64,000 nucleotides of DNA from assembly GCF_002289565.1 (NCBI RefSeq), contig NZ_NTFY01000033.1:86414-150413 (forward strand), in the 5' to 3' direction. Position 1 is the stretch's first letter; every line of letters begins with the position of its first letter. The notes below the pieces were generated by a model. It was given only the letters and a program-made list of their open reading frames with translations, ran no database searches and had not been told where the DNA came from. The translations under genes were made by a program, and so were the position numbers. Shown piece after piece: positions 53,401 to 56,195 of this stretch. The stretch is from Rhodopirellula sp. SM50 (lineage in GTDB: Bacteria; Planctomycetota; Planctomycetia; Pirellulales; Pirellulaceae).

Positions 53401-56195
53401 CCTTCGATGATCATGTCCATGCGGCCGTCTCCGTCGATATCGGCCGGAATCAGCGAGCTGTAATTTTGGGTCAGCGTGTTGATGTCATGCCGAGCACTGA
53501 AGTCGGCTTCAGTCGGAATTGGCGGCAATACATTGACTTTGTAGTCTTCAACTTCGCCGTCGAAGGCAATACCAGAAGGGCCAAGTCCTCCAATTGTGCT
53601 TATGCGAAATCGGGCGAACGCCGTCCCGCTTGACGCCCAACTCGGAACATTAAACAAAATGGTATTGGTGCCCGGCGAAACGGAAACATTCTGAAGGATC
53701 TGGTCACCATCACCATTCCAGTTACCATCGCCGTTGAAGTCGATCCAGGCATCGAGCTTTGCCGGTCCCCCCGTCACTGTCACGGTCACTTTGGAATCTA
53801 AGCTGCCAACAACCAGCTTATCGAATCGAACTCCATCGTCTCCGCCGTCTGCGTCAGCGTCTTCCGAGTGAATCCCGCTGGTGTCTGCATCACGAACGTT
53901 TCCTAGCAGTGGGCCAACTGCTTTGTGAACTGCCCCGCGTTCGGCTGAGTCAGTTCGGTACGGTTCGGGAGCATCTCCAAAATCGACATTCTCTAGATCG
54001 TCATCCACGATCGACAACACTGCGACAGTGATGTCGCCGATACTGCCTCCACTTGAAGGTTCCGCCAAGGTCAACTCGATTGACTCGTCGAGCTCCAACA
54101 GATCGTCGCCCACGATTGAAATCGGGACGGTTGCGCTGGATTGCCCCGGAGAGAAGTTCACCAGTACAGAAGTTTCAAGAGTGTCTTCGCTAATGGTACC
54201 TGTCTCACTGGAGAGGCCGACCAGGACAGTTGATGCGAATTGTGTCGCGCCGTCTCGAATGATCGTAACCGCGTCGCTCACCTGAGTTTCATCAGACTCT
54301 GTTGTAGAGAACTCCGGAAATTCAAAGCTGTATGAGGCCGAATTCTTAATTGTGAACACGCCAGAAATCCCAGACCCGATGATGTCGAGGTCCATGTCGT
54401 CATCAATGTCGGCGATGAACGCCGAGTAACCGTCATGATCACGCAGGACCTGCTCATCGAATCCATCAGTACCCTGCTGAAACCAGACAAGCTGATCGTC
54501 TTTCCGAGCAAGAAAATCCAAATCCCCATCGCCGTCCAAATCGCCACGACCTTCGAGTTTTAGAACATTACCGAAATGCTCGGTGATGATACGTCTCGCA
54601 TAGGAACCGTCTCCAGCGTTCTCATACCATGTGAGATCCGGGTACTCCCAACCGCCCACCAAATCGATATCGCCGTCAGCATCAACGTCTGCGGCCGACA
54701 TCGCTCCTTCAACTCCATTGTCCAAGTATGTCGTGGTAACGCCGAAGTCTTGAAATCCATCATTCGTGTAGATGGCGAAACTGCTGTCCCATTCAGACGT
54801 GGCCAGGATGTCCATGTCACCGTCACGATCAAGATCGATTGGGGCAGGACTACCAGTTAAAGGAACCAGACTTGAAATTCTATGCGGCACGAACTGAAGT
54901 CCCTCTTGTTGCTCAAGAAAAACAATCGACTCCGATGTACCTGTGCTCTCAACAAATAGTAGGTCTTGGTCCCCGTCGCCATCGAGGTCCGCTGTGGTAG
55001 GCTTGTAATCGCTCCCGTGCTCACTTGAAAGTTCTAGGGTCAATGCGGACTCAAAACCATGAGAGCCGTCGTTCATCCAAAAAACGATTTGACTGTCCAA
55101 CGGATCAAAAACTGCAACATCCCAGTCGCCATCATTCTCTATGTCAGTGATGACAATTTCGCCATACACTCTGCCAGACGAAATCAGTCGACGATCAAAG
55201 CTTCCGTCCGGCTGCTGCTCATGCCAGACAATTCTCCCCAAATCAAAATCACTCATGACAATGTCAAGGTCACCATCCTTGTCGAAGTCGACAGCGTGCG
55301 AATCGTAAACGCTTGTTTGCATAAGTTGGGCCGGTAAGCTGAATTGGCCATCAGTCAATCGAGGCGGCAGGATGCGAACTTGATAGTCTTCAACCTCGCC
55401 ATCTGCCGCCTGACCACTCGGAGAAGACACGCCGTCGGTACTAAGACGAAACCGGGCATAGGTATCGCCTGACTTGGCCCAACTGGGGACCTCAAACCAA
55501 ATTGGATTCTCTCCTTCCTCGACCGAATGCCCGTAGGCAATCCGCTCTCGCGCGCCGCCCCAATTGCCGTCGCCGTCAAAATCCATCCATGCATCAAGCT
55601 TCCCCGGTCCCCCCGTGACGAGGATCGTTGCCAACGCCGACGTATCGCCGACATGGATCTCCTCGATCTGCACACCATCGTCGTCCGTGCCATCAGCATC
55701 CGCGCTGACAGAATGCGTGCCATCAACCTCTGGATCGCGAAACTCTCCCAAGATTGGTCCGACCACCGCATGAGAGGCACCTAATTCATCTAACGTGGTT
55801 GGATAGGGTGCGGGGGCATCGCCGAAGTCTCTGCTCTTACCTTCATTCAATTCCCCCTCGGCGGCAGAAAGATCCTCAGCAAACAGAGAACTGGTTTCGA
55901 CTGCGTTTGGTGCGGAAGCATGACCCGAGACCATCGCGATAAAGGTGCTTCCGCTGGTCGAAACAATGATGGGCTCGTTTGATTGCTCAACGCCTAATGC
56001 TGACTCAAACGGCGTCGCGTTTGCCCGATCCCCCAACTCCACGTGCGGATGCAATGCCAAGTCGTATGACATGGGCGATCCGTCCCCAATCTCAGCGGCC
56101 AGAAGCAGCCGCTTTTCGAGCTGCTCGGCGGTGGTAATTCTTTCACGCTTGTCGCGACGACTTTTGGTCCGACGTTTCTGCATCTGTGCACTCAT
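23463..56195 (-). CDS. Giant multidomain surface protein, 10,910 residues
   Basis: One uninterrupted 32.7-kb frame. The N-terminus has a basic stretch and 'EQLEKRLLLAAE' (24-35), the planctomycete extracellular-protein motif, without a classic signal peptide. Approximate order: GEVED (122-280), FG-GAP propeller (282-618), Calx-beta (618-730), GEVED (735-896), propeller (898-1252), three CARDB-like repeats, PA14-like domain (1625-1820), CARDB 4, Calx-beta (2104-2207), CARDB 5-16 (to 3795), PPC and TIG (3800-4003), propeller-like and Big-type domains (to 5115), nine Ig-like repeats (5225-6095), RHS-like core (6298-6575), dockerin (6664-6724), Ig-like repeats (6830-7730), cadherin-like and SdrD-B domains (7750-8210), alpha/beta-hydrolase (9415-9780), six SdrD-B repeats (10027-10700) and dockerin (10735-10813). 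Many DxDGD motifs imply calcium binding. The predicted role is adhesion or cell-surface architecture. ATG 56195 lacks a strong ribosome binding site. Confidence 0.95.
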   Translation of the reverse strand: MSAQMQKRRTKSRRDKRERITTAEQLEKRLLLAAEIGDGSPMSYDLALHPHVELGDRANATPFESALGVEQSNEPIIVSTSGSTFIAMVSGHASAPNAVETSSLFAEDLSAAEGELNEGKSRDFGDAPAPYPTTLDELGASHAVVGPILGEFRDPEVDGTHSVSADADGTDDDGVQIEEIHVGDTSALATILVTGGPGKLDAWMDFDGDGNWGGARERIAYGHSVEEGENPIWFEVPSWAKSGDTYARFRLSTDGVSSPSGQAADGEVEDYQVRILPPRLTDGQFSLPAQLMQTSVYDSHAVDFDKDGDLDIVMSDFDLGRIVWHEQQPDGSFDRRLISSGRVYGEIVITDIENDGDWDVAVFDPLDSQIVFWMNDGSHGFESALTLELSSEHGSDYKPTTADLDGDGDQDLLFVESTGTSESIVFLEQQEGLQFVPHRISSLVPLTGSPAPIDLDRDGDMDILATSEWDSSFAIYTNDGFQDFGVTTTYLDNGVEGAMSAADVDADGDIDLVGGWEYPDLTWYENAGDGSYARRIITEHFGNVLKLEGRGDLDGDGDLDFLARKDDQLVWFQQGTDGFDEQVLRDHDGYSAFIADIDDDMDLDIIGSGISGVFTIKNSASYSFEFPEFSTTESDETQVSDAVTIIRDGATQFASTVLVGLSSETGTISEDTLETSVLVNFSPGQSSATVPISIVGDDLLELDESIELTLAEPSSGGSIGDITVAVLSIVDDDLENVDFGDAPEPYRTDSAERGAVHKAVGPLLGNVRDADTSGIHSEDADADGGDDGVRFDKLVVGSLDSKVTVTVTGGPAKLDAWIDFNGDGNWNGDGDQILQNVSVSPGTNTILFNVPSWASSGTAFARFRISTIGGLGPSGIAFDGEVEDYKVNVLPPIPTEADFSARHDINTLTQNYSSLIPADIDGDGRMDMIIEGLRGQWITGYRNRGSEGFWFFTATRDNSSRQYVEDLAALDVDGDGDADIVSITNDATIDSKGRVSWYENEGEFSSFGTWTRHQIALDLPNTRVLELADMDGDGKVDIVVALEGGIVNWYRNEGMGQFTERLLTTLIADASDIHIVDIDRDSDLDLLTGFESVNGVVLHENVGQGQFATVVISGKGIGRVNQLFATDIDRDGDMDVVSASGRGVHWLENQNSQASQFTERHVFGYNAGDLVVADYDGDGDSDIVTASSWYGVSIEVNDGTGSFARESIEEFRDTSARRVLVADLDSDGDLDIGSNIYLHDQEIRKLSWYENLGSPIPDLVSAMSPLTNAYFGETIDLSYSVSNRGPAPASEMWKDRIYFSKDDEFDDSDLLLAEVPSDGSLLGPLVASGSYEQVATITLPQAASQFEDGKYYLILQADGSETQGEAGDENNFSMASINLSPPPVPDLVPSEIEIPDFAYQGGQVDISWNITNHGQGSVTRPFVDEVYLSTDDSVGDDVLLGSFTYNETITAGGSVFRSITTTLPSDLEDDQYVVVVTDAGNQVFESSGESNNTAFSKKVIDVKPVPVSNLTVNRVDVAPTIIPGRERLIEWHVKNQGTDPTNIDRWFDAVWLSRDATLSSDDVLLGQYEVNQTLGAGQSYSGALTVQMPDGINGTYHIIVNTDTQNQVLEIGNEVDNIRASDLVRVPFRFITTELSHSIPIFDGDGVSIDLFNGVGGGPAPMPNSISSLTPTGTTLSPFIDFPSPGATINVGNSFNRFFNNTTIPPDTVTNQSARNFILRSNFYLAVSQSLDIEPGSPEVDLRLGIRSDDGFHLTVGGEFIGSVGDRAFFESSYLLSFEEPGLYPVQLIFSANAVGYSGLEFVWSTAISGGMNVVPRDYLYIQPPEGDQLITFEEYPAGTVLADHFLEKGVRVDTVSGDLQIVAGRNEDFLPVSPSQVFGDPAQSGGTDSIVELTFVQPDQVTPGTTDFVSFYVIDADTIPAKVTAFDSEGQILFDEQVSGGGKSQKLVTIRSPENIPRIARVRIELGGANDRSAIDQLRFTTPRPPAPDFQPSNVSSAANYAPGDVATVSWELSNLGDLDSDVPIRENIYLSTDGSIANGVEVGSVSTGPLVIGETRARSTNIVIPFNLPADDLYWVVLADSEGVVGERKEDNNAVASTAVTSIDRVLVWDTLTTTISEEDPNPAATLTLLRSGPLGQALTVSLASSDENELTVPGTLDFSIGQNSVSVPVTVIPDGIQDGDKLVDVTATAAEISAVRTLTVLDFESKKFPNLDPESLSFSFDGDHASPGETLQVDWTVFNQGTANAEAPWQDSVYLQRDGDDPILIATGGRSEPLAINESYSFSRSARLPDTLPDGDYSVFVISDSLANVKEGLWEDDNRQDAPGTLVVRHADLRPTVDVAPDNAESGSQIELRWTITNSGSGATELGWTDAVYLSSDETLSAGDLLLGTLPIDQSLASSSSIQREATFRLPDGVSGDRYLIFVADSQNQIREGQDEGNNTDSHPISVSLAPYADLDVVNVSAPSQVIGDPAQMLVEWTVTNAGTGAGAVDQWSDAIVVSSNEILGDSDDIAVAKIEHTGGLAAGQSYSDSRVVMLPPSFTGRYHVFVVTDRDEDVFENGIESNNWVSDGPVDIIPIPYADLVVTQLDALSSATTGESLQLRWMVQNRGIGQTSAGAWNDSVYLASDPDGNDPITSPQYFAHFGFLEPDGTYERTVDVTLPNETPTTVYAIVQTADPQGGQFAGPFEFLFTDNNRLASDAIDVDQAPSPDMKVESVLSPPDAVEGTLIDVTWTVTNDGVQDAEGHWIDRVVLTEKGVPSPDEYVIGSFRRDFAVKAGLGYTRTEQVRIPGRIQGVFDVSVVTNASQDLYERPPADENNRGFSMTELVIGLNPRPDLQIDPSTIQAQRSVEGGSVLSVGFDVINQGSVPASGGTWIDRVFLSLDNKLSRDDLLLGEMESQSALGLGERYSTSTPTVSIPIRYRNDMFLLLQTDAAGQVDEWPNEANNIVAQPIYVTPQPLADLMVTRVVAPVQVSDGVDVRVEFTVENRGSGESNASTWFDHVWLTRDKNRPHPGQGDILLKSIEHDGSLVRDASYDVVTTVKIPSGIDAGAWYITPWSDPFNAVAEDTLAVNTNPDDPNQVDNNNYKARQVDVLAKLPDLQVVDLQTVATAKGGDTINVSYRVENRGNAAATDNWKDAIYLSSHPDPYAPGATRLLLAEVPHSGELPFGEGYSRSLDIELSPSAAGMYIVVAADGVDSSMVREVNENNNSANRPADIEPIPADLKVTSVAFEPDTISGEETVVRYTVTNVGKNSVWSGSKYWRDFLWVSADAEFIRRRASYLGEITYQKERELRPGDSYEIVTKIRLPRGTDGDYYLHIHLNANNDRNPAYFKYESRILRTDLWPGTSGSNDFWLSHFGRWAFENPFNNVHSEAFPIEYREPDLRIESIDFPKDANSGETIPVKFEVRNIGNRATRVGSWTDRIFISHDASLDSKDYQILTHSHSSILEAGDSYTVSTNVKLPEAIGGTFYLLAYTDSAAYRDPYNQVKSDIGFYLAGTVFEANNPLEPWDLASNASRGQSRGRVYEFAGEGNNITAEAIDVQLVDPPDLQVTELVAPTRVDRGQIVDVFYTVTNTGGDTIASQADWSDLIYLSRDEDLDLSADRYIGSIAHERGLAAGEQYSRSYQFQIPTDLLGPWYVIVVTDPIRRGVIGDVFEGDGEANNQTESFQPMVIELPPPSDLQIADISVPDLIVPGEPMTVTWTVANESVETAKGAWFDTVYLSDDSVWDPSDPIVGRASYSGTLPPGVSYTRQLETDAPAATDGSYRFIVRTDIYDNVYEGTGESNNTTVAADSTQVDVDKLLLGVSSDTDLKSGRERLFKVEVTAGETLQVEVESADPDSVVEVYLRHEAAPSGTEFDAIGSVDRASKRTAVIPTTRPGSYYVLIRGRSINPENTDLRIRAEYLPLAVTDIFSDVAGSGKYFTTTIRGSGFSDQASVSIERPGFGARAPRELKVVDATTIRAVFDFTDLPHGLYDVRVSNPGEDPVVVPYRFLIQDVIQPDVSIGIGGPRVILAGDNALYSVAFQSLSNLDTPYVFYQVGVPEMGTNGWVYSLPYLDFSTNADGRPDSDALDDVPWPDLNPIVNTNGYNLASGYLLDTEADGFTGFSFTTFTYPGLKEMQDRDADAFRERFYSVFPDYEGLLDDDISAGLNSIVPGLGIAWQALGGKPGILEKPFVPFQFNVTASATALTREEFVDHARGQAEQLRQGIINSSDAPAELLALAADPAVFSDLYLAGLESAEILLPDGQDPPLRERPGLVSLMATLASGIIAGPTGQSVRADDLVTFFDRLKGWYGHNDSTIAPKEDDPARFTSPTFELLPPRLTDANDVPQLGETLDLDLGAIAPTRTQSLRVYVPWVAWNARNSLPADYLITGITPDNEAPFESVDLSRFLDGGESSFGLASLAGPFTAESNGFVPVEKDLPYTVRFQNPESAPTNSAEARVLVQLDDHADPRTFRLGNIQVGTLPPIELPTNQPSFQGDFDFVSTHGFILRVSAGIDLATSTASWVIQAIDPATGEVLRDVSKGFLPPNNAQGAGTASVQFTVRAAESVSTGDVLPMEARVLLDNAPPEVTPTVRVRFDADLPTSSLEIDQNGSIYSLTWSAEDTAGGSGLDYVNLYVSEDDGPYLIWQSELTDASGTVNFEGEPGRRYRFLSLATDRAGNRQQPTVGASVVDPTTDVSSADAINTLPVDLGVPLQPVPDPSTNPLFDVAERGVPSKKGDSSFGFVLAPLQDSAFATGFIPGPAGIGPLAITETPDQMILVSGGQSRNQIFRYDRDGGDNGSPWVTLDHPIYGLEFDAAGRLWAATGGGPLLQLDPSDGSVLKEFGTGITTSVVADPENPDRLVVTTDRGIAAVELDVDTDTGEVSAVEFNQVTRDRNLRFGSMDFAPDGSLWAVIWPERQAVVRINDRGRAEAMFEFEASIDSIKFGATNSVLDGLLFVSQNSDSDGDGGDLVMIDTVTGRRVTLAENGTRGDTIETTRDGRILVSQSEQVDLLIAQLEPVVVATNPPQDANVGLPLSLISVRFDQKMSTDDGEGSGSVLNLGNYQLSDADGNHAELRRAIYDPTTDTVLLTVTGLRESEYTLTVSGDIETRLGVAMGTPFVTTFTAVDSVAPFVDFDFSNSRLERSTQTIRYDVSLTNKSDLPLVLPLYLVLNPSNGYPGTPDGAAQDNSGNWLVNLSSNVPGGNNLAVGASTIGRTVAINSPNDLRVNFANSVSAIVGDNQAPDIESTEVTTAQVGQPYQYQVLATDPDGSQPIYVLTKGPEAMSLDPVTGQLVWTPVANDSTQTEVTIRAYDPQAAWDEQSFVIEVAGGNHPPEFSLERRSYARYPGSPIVIPVPSSDPDGDSIRRWASQIPPDAVFDAKTQSLYWYPQSDDVGFYPDISFYASDGKVDSTVSIDLTILPRNLPPVIADPGSRLLREGDTLLMKVTATDPDGDSIRYVAGGLPDGAVLHPITGELTWTPGYARQGVYEVTFTAFAGDHSDSVVSTLAVLNANAAPEFDEIGTWRVFEGQQVSFRVFARDPDNPDFVPPVRSDDGSLNYSDDAQPTVTYRPTRLLPDGADFDEQTGLFTWQPEFDQAGLYTVSFTAIDDGDGVGANATANLTVPIEVLSQNRVPVIEPIDTVTIARDETTEFVVNVSDPDGDPITLTAASSLSNRSLPDFVEFTDLGDGRGKFVLNPVTGDRANHPIRITAVDYAPGGERFDRLTTFFDFVIEVTSENDPPVLDFIGDRVVMLGETIEIPLKAYDLDEETLAYSVAGIDNASIVESSVYGRATLNWTPAETGTFSVTVDVADGGNSVPGNELQDIETFSIRVRETNQAPNFTSSLIASVAETQLLDLHVVAEDPDGDSLRYDIVSGLPAGATFNSATGNLTWTPGFDDAGEYSIVIAASDGNLTIEDTLTVNVTDTNRAPLIVGVAPQFASEGAAYRLLLAAIDPDLDDYDLAIDNLPAGAVLIEDAQVLEWTPSFNQSGIYQLNVTAEDSRGGTDVMTFRLRVDDVNRAPVLEPIDQAGVVGRPLSFQLVGTDPDLGDDLRHGAVLLPEGAALDEATGEFTWTPVVGQASDYIVTFTLTDGVKTARQNALLRVTNEPVPPKVQIELTPSFPVGPDQDVSVRVTGASLSGIETVRLFAAGQEVDLDANGHATLRPSETGKILLEGFVQDRQGLSASDSVFLKTLDDSDDLAPLLSLNSQIGYQGIRQEIDVVGSIDDSNLDQWSLSLAPWGSDRYREIAAGDQPFDGTLATIDPREMANGFYQLRLSAIDISGRPATARMRIEVNSSDKSRVYRQTNRDDSFEADGETLSLTRVYDSSLAAFDSTFGGGWRWAELDYVIQTDVPSTGREGFGDYEPLSEGSRLYASLPDGRRVGFTFSPESISLGGLTYYRPRWQADSGAGATLESVDAMLRRVNGKFYQLGTGLPYHPSNGLLPGTSFTIQPGTGPHYELDGEGHTTSIVYGPGCAIHVSDSRIDTKGLTGINLTRDREGRISRVSTSTGGYRQFNYNETGLLRGISDETGSPLGSYVYDADGRLIVSDDADGGTVLAYGNTIEESQVTASLGSIDEFTGNVGNYSRDPAIEQLFTIEWTQQQLNASPRGELILQVVVESQQDSPPLVSLDGGQQVSRVVDGTRATSLFMIDQAGLTLMRVSGPSAAYTMQLRLAGDVNDDRQIDANDANQLQEALAAVEENLEVDLSSDINGDGLVDYVDRSAMLYSYGYSAAGPAFGQGVVVSKVALEPGSDDSLPPGDNTTSLSPVTIAGTATPLSELTLEVTQTTTRTLLNGMFAFGDVPLLVGQNKLIVFAGSATDSEFGAGFGSSLTITRIGNETTPPEIQIGLASDTGVNPRDRITSDATLAGTAEDPSGIERVELSMDGGPWQTISHSATDGTFSIAPDELETLTGVSIIDGKYSVRFRAFDALENESEIATLSFVVDTVAPETPAAARLAEVADGGHNRDDGITNLTDVILVAAAEPDAIVEVIVNGNSLASGVSTGTATIPVVLPGEGVFEIMLIARDEAGNASSTSSPMTVQVDQTAPAALDAQITENGTTTSIDVDSTDVESVSIVGTTEPNAFVGVYRNSDANHPIAITQADATGAFRADGIALAQGVNSLIVEASDLAGNATSLTRTITTSATDVSAPTINVGLVEDSGRDATDKITNRADLSAKIDDPSGIAQVQVSFDGSALQDVTSWLDGARLDLSISRLMALAGGDLPDGIYTLEVTATDTLGQVSPTQSFTYTLDTARPTVSSPLDLAAADDTGESLTDNITRQSSFTLSTATEPGSIVRLYKDGQQIAQVDGGPTTEFPIADSADGTHVFTFTSEDPAGNVSSFSLPTTIIVDSITPSEPNAALSVADRAGDEATKTSQDTISLRGTAEPYSRINLAGTENFSTADGDGQFLLANIRLQPGENSLSVSSTDIAGNESSTEIRIAFEDTSGPVMEISLVDDTGNSDEDRITSIADHTGLVRDPSGVATFEGRLNGGDWVDLRSIVVSGFFSIEEDSFQDVFSQSLRRGINEIEMRATDADGNASSTTTTFNLDQSAPAIFAPDLDRASDSGWSSADDLTSSVRPRVRFPMAADLLTIWYRNGKEIARGHVNSDGTFQLPGLPDGENVITARVMDVAGNLSVESLPLTITVDSLLPAYSYDLAEESDSGTRGDRRTSAGTVTVSGAAEPGSIISLPETEGFSFVDALGQFDLIGVSLEPGENLIPVDVFDAAGNVFSTTMRFFREAEEASDSPSDTADSPRENAAPNAEDDVYGSERPVPINQVFAVTSQGEGVLANDTDTDGDRLAVLPATGSSTLGVPFSVYEDGTFDYDPREVFVDSTFGQEFSDSFRYTISDGYGGEATATVNLELVNDPTAAAFATLGDRVWYDANRNGLQDVGERGHAGIEVSLLDRASSVLETVTTSDHGYYAFAGLDPALEYRVSIDIPEGLAATSPGAGSDESVDSDLQNGSDRTGLITLSPGSIDRDIDLGLVTVSPDIDPPEPPPRPTPNVRPTANDDNYTANEDEIFYSSYSVLDNDTDPDEGPFPLAAVEQTSPNVNQPTVTLYADGDFSFDPRWAFNWLSEGENETFELPYRATDGLASDPAIAFVTIEGRNDPPTAEDDSGFIIPQSRVLYVSARKGLLVNDTDPDRNDQLTIEEFSGVTEKGAEYRVRPDGSFEYDPTESTILAELFQDSSQQEDSFEYIVQDGSGEVSTATVRIKVNAIDELGPEPVATDFHDIRIGLSLNNRGWVAFTAEEERDEKIYSNVYTVDTGSPDFERRQLMHDVINHPVFDGVPSFEESPRLTFGDYVQINDELEVLAHRALAARARAADLAFGANTPILLAFLETWDATEADSGYTTDVVAMSDMGLYGAGLKLRTLEFLIDTPFAGVVASPRGAGLAFLPGLVGGAVFFNLILEDLKRPPVYILNPVTAGAFPSELDYQSPFALVHNQVPASINNLGKPEYVFNALTSVEHGHDDYLVTGPNTPIRYLGSQVSDKVAPRVADTGEFVITTPGGTLYANNLTYTEPKELATQENGFASVGKLPAITDDGTMIGFAATHVEKGTGIYIVDPATGEFEKIVGISRDGILDPNEQWIDANDNDIFDADLLEDFGVITSIDIDAQVNIAHPSGPYAISQNEYDPAYHLQFTSERGTDNPVKGLDIAKLLVQETGTLEERVNFNRLRRVVGVGDVLSDIGVVQEVVTHDGLNFHGDVAFHAVGENGTGIFITKSPTLRVFVDANNDGNVDEDLFGEDYQLRDKDGELGVILSTGFGDDDGDGIPNWRDGYDLDPDLPQDNIASKLEFKKLVIEIPPGLEIEETTHLTFAYNASIPPVDLASDDAEVPAEGSLRIWTKDGSEARSVQTDFIQPADTGATYTAAQLGLSNEQRKTTLYLEGIRGPESGRFDRVIVGLLEQDEGTTQLTATDSFRATVVSQLLLVDANNDGVISFDPDGEDLAQKNPLPVDADGNRDIPGKILIVNDGDIDNDGVPDFADGLDVNSDNSAELTFDGSRLESLVVKLPAGIELDKAKLSFQYASSRANDLQRHGAGTWESPWVYSVSGEGALRIWATKSSQRQFGVFPNGDLIEADAAVDASTLPFTTDEVSGQHELMLYVEAVQASDSLADLPVVVTVYPDGDTSNQKLASSDTVRFTAIDLTIAFDNVNGNWQPSRYIDTTTIDRPFPFWINSDQDGDLGPTPDGLAADDVHYGFPDFLDENIASVRDLEDFLSFQVTATLIDRLPEEYALMLSFPPSAVNRGSSINVKAFPDGVLGPGYLYNESAAHSLLQSAETVTLNAPLPIDLFEDSIQQFLLEGVSQSYGALDIILTKEIQGNATPIGSDSAYLEILPMESPEVSATGSVRNPGSLSPSRIDHFTVGDTVAPDFNPLNSPVQLSIKSDTKPPIKRQNSLSSNWLGGAVDPNLPEPDEDYILHVHGWRMTPEQRRAFTETSFKRLFWQGYSGSYGFFTWPTEYVDSEPLLQFASEAPGNYMRSERKAYQSGAGLQQLLKALSAPDNYHNRVHLFAHSMGNVVVGEALRLEANSVSPSVLLRSYAATQSAAPAQSYTSNLPTRFIVGQPDIFADYLGTGPYFGQIKQAVSKTINLFNEEDWAMSDLIWVMNAALKSRGGDLNLSNAGDEIWKYNDQKLNANPPEGSESDFNVFNETVRFRSGAATINGENTNYYWPEFPPGWIRLAYTGIQNADGEYSEESFETVASLDPSGVPERFEIFAFAAKPRFYSVGRAGSSEGLQSFFHESVNLELQPFDFGWGDLLFGPRTYWSHSAQFLGDNMRRWNYWDRLLCSFEIDRQVSLASACQPALVSSNLGEGENTPELVESDSFASKPSIYFDEPAYQSQVDMNVQLVSQDASTNQISPQGPWVFIGDVSVSATTIRLDEHPQLISGARRDYKLGADATTFSFRVHDVFLGDNGIDQAPDAFEAALQLESGDYFAPVMGMPGSDAFFNVQSDGTYFAGQGVSVNGTEISAGVLDLNQPIHVSLDVSALPQDSLVTLAYDLVGFGIASGTVQIDVLEGDLVPQNSISGFVYLDENDNGAFDVDESPISGVTIQLSGSDSRSTTTLADGSYSFLGVSDGTYTITQIQPDGFDDGRETQGTPPLGSVLDNQFVDLVFVGNDVNATGYNFGERPQVVTPNNSIGGYVYVDSNNNGVFDSGELPISGVVVTLSGDADRSFTTGIDGAYQLNALPDGTYTVAQSQPAGYDDGIDTQGTPALGNVENDRFVDIVLSGNEITATGYNFGERPIVGTPLNKISGTVYIDRNNNGVFDIGEVPISGVDVTLTGLVNSTFTTGPDGSYRFINLPDGTYTLSAAQVPGLDDGKETQGNPVLGSVENDRFVGLQLVGGIDAVGYNFGERESVTSENNSITGYVYLDENNNGLFDTGESGIEGVVIELSGSQSETIVTDSGGRYQFTSLPNGVYTVTEQQPAGFDDGVESQGTPALGSVGQDVFSGLNLVSGDTILTGYNFAERPLDGAASVISGRVYIDLNQNGVYESEPGLQAVEIRLTGPVNRTVQTDEFGVFSFANLPAGNYSLSEVQPVTYDDGSESLGSTGGEILPDGFQNIVVDGQSLATGYNFGELLREQPSRNSLGGVVFLDVNNNGMRDEQELVLPNVQITLSGPVSSTTVTSAGGTFVFLGLPDGEYTLTETHPVDFLDGIDTAGSAGGTVGNDVISQIVLRDNAVAIGYNFGERGLLNPTKKDFLASTPPAEERIRALMEGRAGRATYAGPAADLMIHNPHLPHDANYDGSITPSDALRVINHIATRHQSAASGESLPGLPMQVYADVNNDGSISPIDALQIINRIARTYAASFAEAESFEAPLLANPHNVSGVTVELDVDLLGDRLFAESKLFTAETPESNGLVPASLADPDDFRAAVDKVLAGDEYDETLSSLSADVDFDSLSNL
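23757..23993 (-). other. Giant protein: C-terminal dockerin-like domain
   Basis: Two calcium-binding loop-helix units, 'DANYDGSITPSDALRVINH' and 'DVNNDGSISPIDALQIINR', form a good type I dockerin match. It is followed by about 95 residues of acidic tail to the stop. Confidence 0.88.
24095..26115 (-). repeat. Giant protein: six tandem SdrD-B-type repeats
   Basis: Each unit of 110-114 residues begins like 'NSISGFVYLDENDNG' and ends 'GYNFGER' or a close variant. Unit ends recur at about 24109, 24447, 24777, 25118, 25458 and 25799 (spacing 330-341 bases). The first calcium loop (D.N.NG) is kept in all units. The last two units are more diverged than the first four. Confidence 0.9.
26856..27953 (-). 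other. Giant protein: embedded alpha/beta-hydrolase (DUF900-like) domain
   Basis: The domain has 'ILHVHGWRM' (oxyanion HG at 9425-9426), 'GFFTWPTEY', the nucleophile elbow 'FAHSMGNVV' with Ser9517, and a candidate catalytic histidine in 'TYWSHSAQF' (His9771). A possible acid is in 'VGQPDIFADY'. This matches the layout of DUF900/lipase-like hydrolases. The DNA here is visibly more AT-rich than its flanks. Its substrate is unknown; lipid or ester cleavage at the cell surface is inference. Confidence 0.75.
33005..35700 (-). repeat. Giant protein: bacterial Ig-like repeats
   Basis: About nine related units of roughly 95-105 residues carry signatures such as 'DD.GESLTDNITR', 'GTAEP.s.i.l' and 'DP.GNVSSFS'. 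Odd and even units differ slightly, as in Big_3-type arrays of large adhesins. Confidence 0.8.
36015..36205 (-). other. Giant protein: internal dockerin-like domain
   Basis: Two calcium loops, 'GDVNDDRQIDANDA' and 'DINGDGLVDYVD', are separated by about 30 residues, as in type I dockerins. It lies in the middle of the polypeptide. No cohesin partner is visible in the window. Confidence 0.8.
36480..37300 (-). other. Giant protein: RHS/YD-type core segment
   Basis: The segment starts at 'LSLTRVYDSS' and 'FGGGWRW' and runs through 'YYRPRW' and 'YELDGEGHTTSI' to 'LTRDREGRISRV' and 'YVYDADGRLIV', with the YD-type repeats of RHS proteins. It is short and followed by a dockerin rather than the toxin tail of polymorphic toxins, so it is more likely structural. 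Confidence 0.7.
37910..40520 (-). repeat. Giant protein: nine Ig-like (He_PIG/cadherin-like) repeats
   Basis: Nine units begin with 'N.aPv', carry a DPDG or DPDL calcium motif in most copies, and most end with an 'L.WTP' strand (for example GELTWTP, GNLTWTP, GEFTWTP). They form a linear calcium-stabilised rod ahead of the RHS-like core. Confidence 0.85.
44810..52430 (-). repeat. Giant protein: sixteen CARDB-like repeats
   Basis: Each unit of about 120-130 residues starts with a 'PDL.v..v..P' strand, then 'w.v.N.G' and 'W.D.vyLS'. Unit starts were read near 52430, 52050, 51690, 50240, 49560, 49205, 48840, 48455, 48070, 47690, 47320, 46905, 46535, 46050, 45560 and 45160. Units 3 and 4 are separated by a PA14-like domain and another beta domain (51320-50240), and units 4 and 5 by a Calx-beta. 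CARDB domains are adhesive beta-sandwiches. Sequence divergence between units means old duplication. Confidence 0.85.
53990..55828 (-). other. Giant protein: first GEVED domain, FG-GAP propeller and Calx-beta
   Basis: A GEVED domain ('DFGDAPAPYPTT' to 'DGEVEDYQVRILPP') is followed by seven FG-GAP/VCBS-type calcium motifs (for example DKDGDLD, DGDGDQD, DADGDID) and a Calx-beta domain ending 'AVLSIVDDD'. Seven motifs suggest a seven-bladed propeller. A second, similar GEVED-plus-seven-motif set follows at 52435-53990, so the N-terminus appears to be an ancient duplication. Confidence 0.85.
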